From Chloroflexota bacterium (GTDB lineage Bacteria > Chloroflexota > Dehalococcoidia > UBA1127 > JACQUN01): DNA of 10,773 nucleotides. The position numbers and the translations under genes were made by a program. The notes under the pieces are model-generated. The model saw nothing but the letters and a program-made list of their open reading frames with translations, was not told the origin of the DNA and searched no databases. Of this stretch, positions 1 through 6,267 are shown piece after piece. Each line of letters opens with the position of its first letter. Positions within the stretch are counted from its first letter, which is position 1. The stretch is taken from contig JACQUN010000099.1 in assembly GCA_016210285.1 (NCBI GenBank), positions 1-10,773 of the forward strand, read 5' to 3'.

Positions 1-13
1 CCCGTCCTTTTCA

Positions 14-40
14 CGTTCGTGGTGAGCCTGTCGAACCACG
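14..40 (+). repeat. Intergenic hairpin repeat, copy 1
   Basis: This copy reads CGTTCG (14-19), TGGT (20-23), an 11-base loop GAGCCTGTCGA (24-34), then ACCA (35-38) and CG. The arms CGTGGT (18-23) and ACCACG (35-40) are perfectly complementary, giving a 6-bp stem. Two related copies lie at 97-121 and 4138-4164 in the opposite orientation. Loop and flank are shared, but the four stem bases differ from copy 2 and remain complementary. I recall similar sequences as abundant dispersed repeats in Chloroflexota and other environmental genomes. Function is unknown. Confidence 0.75.
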
Positions 41-44
41 GGCC

Positions 45-71
45 TTGACAAGCTGGACAACCATGTATAAG
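45..71 (+). promoter_or_regulatory. Possible plus-strand promoter pointing into the 3' end of the amidohydrolase gene
   Basis: A perfect TTGACA (45-50) is followed after 15 bases by TATAAG (66-71). The hexamers match the sigma-70 consensus well, but the spacer is shorter than the preferred 17. Transcription would run antisense into the amidohydrolase gene. TTGACAAGCT also resembles the repeat core TTCGACAAGCT found nearby, so the -35 match may be only a decayed repeat fragment. No plus-strand gene follows. Confidence 0.2.
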
Positions 72-96
72 TAAAACCCCATTCTGCTTCCTCTAG

Positions 97-121
97 CCCT
101 TCGACAAGCTCAGGGCGAACG
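97..121 (-). repeat. Intergenic hairpin repeat, copy 2
   Basis: Read on the minus strand this is CGTTCG (121-116), CCCT (115-112), loop GAGCTTGTCGA (111-101), AGGG (100-97). Base 96 extends the stem to GCCCT/AGGGC. It differs from copy 1 by one loop base (T for C) and by all of the stem, which stays complementary. It sits 20 bases beyond the stop codon of the amidohydrolase gene, in the position of a 3'-end structure. No T-tract follows it on the minus strand, so it is not a standard intrinsic terminator. Confidence 0.75.
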
Positions 122-140
122 GAATATAAGAATCATTACA

Positions 141-1673
141 CTAGACCCTGCTGTTGAAGCCGTAGTAAGGCTCCTCCCTGGGACGGGTCCACTTCCGGTA
201 GAACTCGCCAACGTGGGGCAGCAGGCGCTGCACAAGCTGCTCTCGGGCTCGAAGGTCCGGCCCGGGCTCCCGGCTGACCTCCTTCTGGAGCTCCCGCACG
301 ACCGCATCCTGGTCCAGACGAGGGAATCGCCCATCCTGGTACACCACCTCCCCATCTATCAGCACCGTGTGGACATCGCTGGCCCTCACGCGGGTGAGCA
401 CCAGGTCCACAATGTCCACGTCTGGGGCGACGTAGGGCGCCGTGGGGCGCCGCAGGTCCGCCAAGACCATGTCGGCCCGCTTGCCCGGCTCCAGTGCCCC
501 CACCGTGGGGAAGCAGGCGACGTGCGCCCCGCTGGCCGTTGCCATCTTCAACACCGGGTGCGCAGTGGGGCAGGGCGTCGTGATCCCTGGCGCTCGGTGC
601 AGCCGCAGGGCCAGACGCATCTCCTGGAAGAGGTCATCATCGTCGTTGAGGGAGGTGCTGTCGGTGCCGATGGCCACCGGAACCCCGCGCTGGAGGAGGG
701 ACATGACCGGGGCGATGCCGCTACGCAGCCGAAGGTTAGAGCTGGGGTTGTGGCAGACGGCGGCGCCAGCCTCGCGGAGGATACCGATGTCCCCCTCGGT
801 GAGCCACACAGCGTGGGCAAAAGAGACGTCCGGGCCCAGGAAGCCCATGTCCTGCAGGTGCCGCAGGGGGGTGACCCCGAACTGCCGCAGGCCGTAGAGC
901 TTCTGGTAGAGGGTCTCCACCAGGTGCATGTGGATGCCCGCTCCGAGTCGGAGTGAGTACTCCTTGGTCCTGGCCAGAAAGCCGTCCGTGCACCACTGCA
1001 CATTGAGGGGGCTGAGGAGTATCCGCACGCGCCCCTCTGGCCCCTTGTCATACTTGCGATGGAGCGCCTCAAAGACGCCGAAGTAGGTCTCCTGGGGCAC
1101 GGCGAAGCCCTTCAGACGCTCCCGCACGTCAGCAGCCAGGTCCGACGGGAGGGAGTCCAGGAAACGGGCGTCGTCGTCATAGACCAGCCAGTTCTTGTCC
1201 CGATAATAGACAGAGAAGGCCACCCGCATCCCGGCCTCGCCGAAGGCGCGCAGGACGGCCTCCGCCTCCTGGTGGAGGCTTCCCGCAAGCCCCAGGGCCT
1301 GGTTGTGCATGACCGTCGTAACCCCGCCCCGAATAAGCTGCATGCAGGTGTAGAGGCTCATCAGGTAGGGGTCGGCGGGCCGGCGCGCCCACCCGCGGAG
1401 GATGCCCAGCTCCAGGGCGTCGTCCACAGAGCCAAGCTGGAAGGAGGTCAGCCCGCGCCCGTGGTGGTGGGCGTTGACCAGCCCAGGCATGACAAGGAAC
1501 TCTGGCCCGCCCAGGACCTGCTCCCCTCGGTGGCGCGCAAGCAGGTCATCGTACCTCCCCACCGCCTGAATCACCCCATCCACCTGGTACACTGCGCCGT
1601 CAGGGATGACGGTGCTCTCCGTCTCCCCGGCGCGGCAGAGGACGTAGCGCCCCCTCACCAAAGAGGACGGCAT
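141..1673 (-). CDS. Amidohydrolase of the cytosine-deaminase/TrzA-AtzA-like group, substrate unknown
   Basis: A 510-residue metal-dependent hydrolase/deaminase of the amidohydrolase superfamily, resembling MTA/SAH deaminases, guanine deaminases and triazine chlorohydrolases. All expected active-site residues are visible: the HxH motif in NAHHHGRG (His69, His71), the metal-ligand His250 and catalytic Glu253 in HMHLVET, His287 in FAHAVW, HNPSSNLRLRSG (308-319), and the metal ligand Asp338 in IGTDS. The C-terminal 40 or so residues after the beta-sandwich part are charged and look like a family-specific tail. An in-frame GTG exists nine codons upstream, but the ATG at 1673 follows AAAGGAG at 5 bases and is preferred. 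The gene lies 63 bases after dapF and is the last of the minus-strand series. Membership of the group is secure. Whether it deaminates a purine or nucleoside, hydrolyses a guanidine or does something else cannot be told from sequence. Confidence 0.88.
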   Translation of the reverse strand: MPSSLVRGRYVLCRAGETESTVIPDGAVYQVDGVIQAVGRYDDLLARHRGEQVLGGPEFLVMPGLVNAHHHGRGLTSFQLGSVDDALELGILRGWARRPADPYLMSLYTCMQLIRGGVTTVMHNQALGLAGSLHQEAEAVLRAFGEAGMRVAFSVYYRDKNWLVYDDDARFLDSLPSDLAADVRERLKGFAVPQETYFGVFEALHRKYDKGPEGRVRILLSPLNVQWCTDGFLARTKEYSLRLGAGIHMHLVETLYQKLYGLRQFGVTPLRHLQDMGFLGPDVSFAHAVWLTEGDIGILREAGAAVCHNPSSNLRLRSGIAPVMSLLQRGVPVAIGTDSTSLNDDDDLFQEMRLALRLHRAPGITTPCPTAHPVLKMATASGAHVACFPTVGALEPGKRADMVLADLRRPTAPYVAPDVDIVDLVLTRVRASDVHTVLIDGEVVYQDGRFPRLDQDAVVRELQKEVSREPGPDLRAREQLVQRLLPHVGEFYRKWTRPREEPYYGFNSRV

Positions 1674-1678
1674 CCCGG

Positions 1679-1685
1679 CTCCTTT
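1679..1685 (-). promoter_or_regulatory. Ribosome binding site deciding the amidohydrolase start
   Basis: The minus strand reads AAAGGAG, 5 bases before the ATG at 1673. The longer reading frame would begin at a GTG at 1700, for which this site lies inside the gene. The site also pairs with CTCCT just upstream (AGGAG at 1687-1691 on the plus strand) across a 3-base loop, so it may be partly masked in the mRNA. Confidence 0.7.
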
Positions 1686-1736
1686 CAGGAGGCTATTCAC
1701 AAGCCTTCCAAGGCACTACCACTTGACGAGCGCGGG

Positions 1737-2657
1737 TCATTGCTCGGGCCAGACCCCAGTGAAAGCCTCCTCAGCGGGCCCCTCCAGAAACACCTCGCCA
1801 CGGCCAGCCCACTGGACGGTGAGCACTCCGCCGTCAAGTGTTATGTCAACTGTTGGCCCGATGTAGCCGTGCAGGTGAGCAGCCACGGCGATGGCGCACG
1901 CCCCGGTGCCACAGGCCAGGGTTTGCCCGGCGCCTCGCTCCCACACCCGCGCCCGGAGGTGGCCCCGGTCCACCAGGTTCACCACCTCGAAGTTGGTGCG
2001 TCGCGGGAACATGGGGTGGTGCTCCACCTGGGGGCCAAGCCGGTGCAGCGGAATCTCCTCGACTGGCTGCTCCACAAAGGCCACGGCGTGGGGATTCCCC
2101 ATGGAGACGCAGGTGACCTTGAACTCCACCCCCTCCACGGCCAGGGGCCAGTCCAGGGCGAAGTGGTCTCCGCCCGCAAAGTACTCTTGCCCCTTCGTTC
2201 CCTGGCGCTGGCCGGTGACATGGTGGGCACCTACCTGGACCAGCCGTGCCGCCGCATCTACAGGGATCTCCTGGGGGCGCAGCACTGGCTCCCCCATGCC
2301 AACCTTGACTCGGGCGACCCGCCCACCCGCCATGACAGGCTCCACGGTGCGGATCCCAGCCAGGGTCTCCACCCGCAATGGCACCCCCTGCCAGGCGACC
2401 ACCCCGCGCTCGATAGCAAACTTCGCCAGGCAGCGGATACCATTGCCGCACATCTCCGCCTCGGAGCCGTCGGGATTGAAGATGCGCATGCGGAGCTCCG
2501 CCTGGGTCGAGGGGAGCAGCAGGATAAGCCCGTCGGACCCGATGCCGAAGTGGCGGTCCGATACGGCCCTGGCCACGGCGCTCCAGTCCCGCTCCATGCG
2601 CCGGGCATCAACAAGGACGTAATCGTTCCCTGCGCCGTGGGACTTCACGAACTCCAT
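1737..2657 (-). CDS. dapF: Diaminopimelate epimerase
   Basis: A 306-residue PLP-independent epimerase that converts LL- to meso-diaminopimelate in the lysine/peptidoglycan precursor pathway. The two-base catalytic cysteines are both present: Cys70 in MCGNGIRC and Cys249 in ACGTGA. The N-terminal signature SHGAGNDY (6-13) and MGNPH (186-190) are also intact. The frame can be read 14 codons further upstream, but the ATG at 2657 follows AGGAGG at 5 bases and starts exactly at the conserved N-terminus. The protein is longer than the usual 270-280 residues. The extra length appears to be around residues 140-172, between the two domains. It lies 45 bases after miaA. Dehalococcoidia lack peptidoglycan, so if the host is one, the role would be lysine synthesis; that is inference. 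Confidence 0.96.
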   Translation of the reverse strand: MEFVKSHGAGNDYVLVDARRMERDWSAVARAVSDRHFGIGSDGLILLLPSTQAELRMRIFNPDGSEAEMCGNGIRCLAKFAIERGVVAWQGVPLRVETLAGIRTVEPVMAGGRVARVKVGMGEPVLRPQEIPVDAAARLVQVGAHHVTGQRQGTKGQEYFAGGDHFALDWPLAVEGVEFKVTCVSMGNPHAVAFVEQPVEEIPLHRLGPQVEHHPMFPRRTNFEVVNLVDRGHLRARVWERGAGQTLACGTGACAIAVAAHLHGYIGPTVDITLDGGVLTVQWAGRGEVFLEGPAEEAFTGVWPEQ

Positions 2658-2662
2658 TGGGT

Positions 2663-2668
2663 CCTCCT
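2663..2668 (-). promoter_or_regulatory. Ribosome binding site of dapF
   Basis: AGGAGG on the minus strand, 5 bases before the ATG at 2657. It rules out the longer upstream reading of the same frame, which would put this site inside the coding region. Confidence 0.75.
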
Positions 2669-2702
2669 CGGGTCGCCAGCACCGCTCCCTTGCAAGCATC
2701 CC

Positions 2703-3704
2703 TCAGTGTAATGGCGCTTCCCCTGTGTGGCAAGGGGCGGGAGCCGCCAGGAACCTCTCAACGATGGCCCTGGACTGGTCCTGGCAGCCTTCCCCCACGG
2801 TCAGCCAGTGAATGCGCGGGTCCTGGAGGCGGAACCAGGCGTACTGGTGCCGCGCCACCCGGTGGCTGGCTGTCTTGACCCGCTGGACGGCTTCGCTCAG
2901 GGAGAGATGGCCCTGAAGGTGAAGCCCCAGCTCCCGGTAGCCCACGCTGGACATGGCGGGCAGGTCGAGGGGGTAGCCCAGGGCAAGGAGCTTTCGTACC
3001 TCTTCCAGCCAGCCAGCCCCCAGCATGGAGTCCACGCGCGCATCAATCCGCTGATAAAGCTCCTGGCGTGTGGTGGTGGTCAGGCCGAGGATCAGGGGCC
3101 GATACGGCGGCGGGAGCTTCGCCCGCACGCTGGAGGCTGGCGCCCCCAGGCTGCGGAACACCTCCAGGGCGCGGATGACCCTCCGAAGGTTGCGGGGGTC
3201 TATACGCTTGGCGGTGACGGGGTCCACCTGTTGCAACTCCTCGTACAGGGCCTGGCCGCCCTCCCTCTGGGCGCGGGCCAGCAGGTGCTCCCGCACCGCG
3301 GGGTCAGGCGGCACCTGTGGGCTCCTCCACCCTTCGAGCAACGCCCATACGTACTGCCCTGTCCCACCTACCAGGAGTGGCAGGCGCATGCCTCGGTGGA
3401 TGTCGGCAATGGTCTGCTGTGCCAGGTTCAGATAGAGGGCCAGGCTGAAGGGCCCGTCGGGGTCAACCAGGTCGAAGAGGTGGTGGGGCACCTGCTCCCG
3501 CTCCTGGGCGGGCGACTTGGCGGTGCCAATGTCCATGCGCCGATAGACCTGGCGGCTGTCGGCGTTCACCACCTCTCCCCGGAAGCGCTGGGCCAGGGCG
3601 ATGGCCAGGGCGCTTTTCCCCGTGGCTGTGGGGCCAACGATGGCAATGAGAGGCGAGGGAGCCCAGGGAGAGGATGCCCTCTTGGGGGCCTGACTATCGC
3701 TCAT
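2703..3704 (-). CDS. miaA: tRNA dimethylallyltransferase
   Basis: A 333-residue enzyme that transfers the dimethylallyl group of DMAPP to N6 of A37 in tRNAs reading codons that begin with U (i6A, precursor of ms2i6A). Visible are the P-loop GPTATGKS (24-31), the DSRQVYRRMDIGTAK segment (49-63) holding the catalytic Asp49, and VGGTGQY (112-118). The conserved C-terminal half extends to the HQYAWFR region, a family hallmark. The length is slightly above the usual 300-320 because of an N-terminal extension of some 17 residues before the first strand. Its ATG overlaps the TGA of the upstream oxidoreductase-like gene as ATGA, with no clear ribosome binding site of its own, so translation is probably coupled. 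DMAPP is also the starter for the polyprenyl synthase at 7488-8519. Confidence 0.96.
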   Translation of the reverse strand: MSDSQAPKRASSPWAPSPLIAIVGPTATGKSALAIALAQRFRGEVVNADSRQVYRRMDIGTAKSPAQEREQVPHHLFDLVDPDGPFSLALYLNLAQQTIADIHRGMRLPLLVGGTGQYVWALLEGWRSPQVPPDPAVREHLLARAQREGGQALYEELQQVDPVTAKRIDPRNLRRVIRALEVFRSLGAPASSVRAKLPPPYRPLILGLTTTTRQELYQRIDARVDSMLGAGWLEEVRKLLALGYPLDLPAMSSVGYRELGLHLQGHLSLSEAVQRVKTASHRVARHQYAWFRLQDPRIHWLTVGEGCQDQSRAIVERFLAAPAPCHTGEAPLH

Positions 3705-4060
3705 GCAGCCAGGGGGATCTCTACGGCGGCGTCAAGGGCAGCGTAGTAGCGGGCGATTTCGCCTGGGGTGTACTTGGCCTGAAACTTCTGCGCCACCGGC
3801 TGCACTGCCAGGGGGTCCGCAAAGGTCCTGGCCCTGGCGGTGTGGCGCCGGCACCCAACCTGGAGGGTAACTGTGGGCTCAGCAACCAGATTTCGGAACC
3901 ACTGGGTGCGGGAGCCCTTGACAGGCAAAAGCCACACGGTCTCGCCCTCCTGGACGAACCAGACGGGCAGGGTGATGCTCTTTCCAGTGCGGCGTCCCTT
4001 GACGGTGATGGAGACCTCCCTGTGTCCCTGCAATGCCTGGGAGAAGCTCGTTCCAGCCAT
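3701..4060 (-). CDS. Small deazaflavin (F420)-dependent nitroreductase-like protein
   Basis: A 119-residue protein that looks like a short member of the Ddn/deazaflavin-dependent nitroreductase family (split beta-barrel, FMN-binding-like fold). Supporting features are KGRRTGKSITLPVWFV (21-36), a hydrophobic strand WLLPVKGS (43-50), the QWFRNL segment (53-58), and an EPTVTLQVG strand (61-69). Family members usually bind F420H2 or related cofactors and reduce quinones or other acceptors; the substrate here is unknown. The frame is open to 4159, but that extension would translate the intergenic repeat at 4138-4164. The ATG at 4060 has AAGGGGGTG 5 bases upstream and is preferred. The stop overlaps the miaA start (ATGA). 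At 119 residues it is at the short end of the family, so a pyridoxamine-oxidase-like flavin protein remains possible. Confidence 0.6.
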   Translation of the reverse strand: MAGTSFSQALQGHREVSITVKGRRTGKSITLPVWFVQEGETVWLLPVKGSRTQWFRNLVAEPTVTLQVGCRRHTARARTFADPLAVQPVAQKFQAKYTPGEIARYYAALDAAVEIPLAA

Positions 4061-4137
4061 GCTGCACCCCCTTGCCACCGCTCTATGCCCCTGCAACTGC
4101 CTGCTTGCCCCTGTCTCCTGGAACCAGAGCCTCCGCT

Positions 4138-4164
4138 CGTGGTCCGACAAGCTCACCAAGAACA
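4138..4164 (-). repeat. Intergenic hairpin repeat, copy 3 (slightly decayed)
   Basis: On the plus strand: CGTGGT (4138-4143), CCGACAAGCTC (4144-4154), ACCA (4155-4158), AGAACA (4159-4164). Compared with the reverse complement of copy 1 it has the same TGGT/ACCA stem, two loop differences, and two changes in the flank (CGAACG to AGAACA). It lies between tpiA and the oxidoreductase-like gene, clear of both if the latter starts at 4060. Confidence 0.65.
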
Positions 4165-4192
4165 GAGGAAGTACGGCTTCCCCTGAGCACGT

Positions 4193-4209
4193 CCCTTTCC
4201 GCGGAAGGG
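4193..4209 (-). other. GC-rich hairpin just after tpiA
   Basis: TTCCGCGGAA (4197-4206) is a perfect palindrome, and CCC/GGG outside it extends the stem with one bulged base. It begins about 9 bases beyond the tpiA stop codon on the minus strand. No T-tract follows, so it does not qualify as a standard intrinsic terminator. It could slow polymerase, protect the 3' end of the upstream message, or mark the boundary of two transcription units. Confidence 0.45.
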
Positions 4210-4217
4210 CGGACGGG

Positions 4218-4982
4218 CTACTCCCCCTTCACTCTGGCCGCGATGCGCACGATCTGGGCAAACTCGCTGGCCCGAAGGCTTGCGCCGCCCACCAGGGCGC
4301 CGTGGACCGCTGGCTGCTGGATGAAGCCCTGGATGCTCGCGGCGGTAACGCTGCCTCCATACAGCAGGGGGGTCTCCAGGGCGCTGTGCTCCCCGAAGAG
4401 CAGCGCCAGTGTCGCGAAGAGGATGCCGCCCATCATAGCTTGGGCGGTCTCCGGGGTTGCTGGCACCCCAGTCCCTATGGCCCAGACCGGCTCGTAGGCC
4501 ACCACCAGGCCGTCGCAGTCATCTATTCCCGCCAGAGACTCTCGGAGCTGCCGCCCCACGACCTCCTCCGCCTGCCCGGCCTGCCTCTGGGCCAGCGTCT
4601 CGCCCACGCAGAGGATAGGGCGCAGCCCGAACCGCATGGCCGCCTTCACCTTCCGGTTGATGAGGCCGTCAGCCTCGCCAAAGTGCTGCCGCCGCTCCGA
4701 GTGACCCAGGATGACGAACTCGCACAGGGGGGCCAGCATGGCCGGCGACACCTCGCCGGTGAAGGCCCCCTTCTCCTCGTCGTGCATGTTCTGAGCGCCC
4801 AGCCGGATAGGGGAGCCGTCCAAGGTCTGCTTGACAGGCACCAGGGAGACAAAGGGCGGGCAGACCACCATTTCGACCCCCTGGACCCCGTCCAGGGAGG
4901 CCCGCAGCTCCTTCGCCAGCCCCACGGCCTCCTCCACGGAGGTGTGCATCTTCCAGTTCCCGACGATGAGGGGGAGCGGCAT
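4218..4982 (-). CDS. tpiA: Triosephosphate isomerase
   Basis: A 254-residue cytoplasmic TIM-barrel enzyme interconverting dihydroxyacetone phosphate and glyceraldehyde 3-phosphate. All catalytic residues are visible: Asn9 and Lys11 in GNWKMH, His94 in ILGHSERR, Glu164 in the AYEPVWAIGTG loop, and the phosphate-binding LYGGSV near the C-terminus. Length is normal for the bacterial family (about 250). The ATG at 4982 follows GAGGAGG at 6 bases, so the start is firm. It lies 57 bases after apgM and continues the glycolytic run pgk-apgM-tpiA. The 157-base gap beyond its stop is the largest in the minus-strand series and contains a hairpin and a repeat. Confidence 0.98.
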   Translation of the reverse strand: MPLPLIVGNWKMHTSVEEAVGLAKELRASLDGVQGVEMVVCPPFVSLVPVKQTLDGSPIRLGAQNMHDEEKGAFTGEVSPAMLAPLCEFVILGHSERRQHFGEADGLINRKVKAAMRFGLRPILCVGETLAQRQAGQAEEVVGRQLRESLAGIDDCDGLVVAYEPVWAIGTGVPATPETAQAMMGGILFATLALLFGEHSALETPLLYGGSVTAASIQGFIQQPAVHGALVGGASLRASEFAQIVRIAARVKGE

Positions 4983-5039
4983 GCTTTTCCTCCTCTTCAG
5001 CGCGCGTTTTGGGAATCAGCCAGGTAATGCCCCTGAGGT

Positions 5040-6257
5040 CTACGGCCCGAACTTGGCCAGCTTCCCCGCGTGGGCAAGAACCAGGAACATCAGATTGGCC
5101 GCGGGCAAGCGGCCCAGAGAGCCCGCCGCGCAGGCCCGCTCGTGGAAGGCTGGCACACCCTCACCCCTGGTCCACTGGGAGTGCACCAGCGTTGGCACCG
5201 GGTGCCAGCTATGAGATGCCAGCAGCGCGGGCGTGGCATGGTCCCCCGTCACGACGAAGACATCGGGCTTCAGCTCCAGGATGGCGGGGATAAAGGTGTC
5301 CAGGGCCTCCAGGGCCTTGACCTTCGCCTCAAAGTCGCCGTCCTCTCCCGCGGCGTCGGCGGGCTTGTAGTGGATGTAGAAGAAGTCATGGGCCTGGAAG
5401 TGCTGGGCCAGGGTAGCCACCTCAGCCTGGAAGGTGGCGCCAGTTGGGATGACCTCCATGCCGACGATCTTCGCCAGGCCGCGGTACATGGGGTAGGCAG
5501 CGATGGCAGCGGGGTGCAGCCGGTAGCAATCCGCCATGGAGGGCAGGTGGGGGAGCTGGGAGAAACCGCGCAGGAGCACCATGTTGGCCCGCTCGCGCCC
5601 CTGGAGGCGTCGCCTGGCCTGAGCCACAAAGGCGTTCACCGCCCTAGCGGTGGCCTCCGCCTCCGGCGCAAGGGTACGGCTCTCCAGGGGAGGGGTGTTG
5701 AGGCGGCCTGAGTCAGTCTCCGAGACCCGGTCGCTGAGCCCCTGGCCCCGCAGCATCAGCACAAAGCGGTAGTCCTTGACGTGGTGAACGGAGAGGTCGG
5801 TGTCAGCCACCTTGCCGGGCACTTTGATCGCACTCAGCCCTCGGCACAGCGGCTCCGCTTCCTCCGACGGGATGCGCCCGGCCCGCCGGTCTATCACCCG
5901 TCCGTCTCCATCCACTGTGCAGAAGTTGCCCCGAGCGGCCACATCCCCGGGCTGCATCTCCAGGCCGATGCCCAGGGCCTCCAGAACCCCACGCCCGATG
6001 AGGTACTTGACCGGGTCATAGCCGAAGAGGGCCAGGTGCCCTGGCCCACTGCCCGGCGCAACCCCGGGCAGGACCGGGACGGTGAGACCGCTGGCGCTCT
6101 CCTGGGCAAGCCGGTTCAGGTTCGGCAGGTGGGCCGTCTCCAGCTCCGAGCGCCGTGTATCCGGGTGGGGAAGCCCCCCAAGCCCATCCACCACCAGCAT
6201 TACGATGCGGGACAGTGAGGGCTGGGCGATGTCGGAAAGGTACGGAAAGTCTATCAT
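5040..6257 (-). CDS. apgM: Cofactor-independent phosphoglycerate mutase, archaeal type
   Basis: A 405-residue metalloenzyme of the alkaline phosphatase superfamily that interconverts 3- and 2-phosphoglycerate without 2,3-bisphosphoglycerate. It belongs to the ApgM family first defined in archaea, not the 510-residue bacterial GpmI. Evidence includes the metal-binding Asp24 in LVVDGLGG, the PGSGPGHLALFGYDP block (68-82) with the likely phospho-acceptor Ser70, the ADAAGEDGDFEAKV motif, and TGDHATPALLASHSWHPVP near the C-terminus. Length matches the family (about 400). The ATG at 6257 is 10 bases beyond the pgk stop. The nearest purine-rich site, CAGGAG, lies within the end of pgk at a long 13-base spacing, so translation may depend on pgk. 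The neighbouring pgk supplies its substrate. Confidence 0.95.
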   Translation of the reverse strand: MIDFPYLSDIAQPSLSRIVMLVVDGLGGLPHPDTRRSELETAHLPNLNRLAQESASGLTVPVLPGVAPGSGPGHLALFGYDPVKYLIGRGVLEALGIGLEMQPGDVAARGNFCTVDGDGRVIDRRAGRIPSEEAEPLCRGLSAIKVPGKVADTDLSVHHVKDYRFVLMLRGQGLSDRVSETDSGRLNTPPLESRTLAPEAEATARAVNAFVAQARRRLQGRERANMVLLRGFSQLPHLPSMADCYRLHPAAIAAYPMYRGLAKIVGMEVIPTGATFQAEVATLAQHFQAHDFFYIHYKPADAAGEDGDFEAKVKALEALDTFIPAILELKPDVFVVTGDHATPALLASHSWHPVPTLVHSQWTRGEGVPAFHERACAAGSLGRLPAANLMFLVLAHAGKLAKFGP

Positions 6258-6267
6258 GGCACAAGAC

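Noticed and set aside
1..140. CRISPR array or insertion-sequence end in the left intergenic region
   Set aside because: There are only two repeat copies, in opposite orientation and without uniform spacers; no transposase gene or target duplication is visible.
1059..2711. Long plus-strand open frame of 550 codons opposite the amidohydrolase and dapF
   Set aside because: It spans two well-supported minus-strand genes and their gap, its translation is low-complexity with no recognisable motif, and such frames are expected in GC-rich DNA.
4061..4159. N-terminal extension of the F420-type gene to 4159
   Set aside because: It translates intergenic repeat copy 3, and a good ribosome binding site precedes the ATG at 4060.
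4193..4209. Intrinsic terminator after tpiA
   Set aside because: The stem is strong but no T-tract follows on the minus strand; listed only as a hairpin.
2727..5027. Plus-strand open frames opposite miaA, the oxidoreductase-like gene and tpiA
   Set aside because: These are shadow frames, with repeated Gly/His/Gln/Arg composition typical of the antisense of GC-rich genes.
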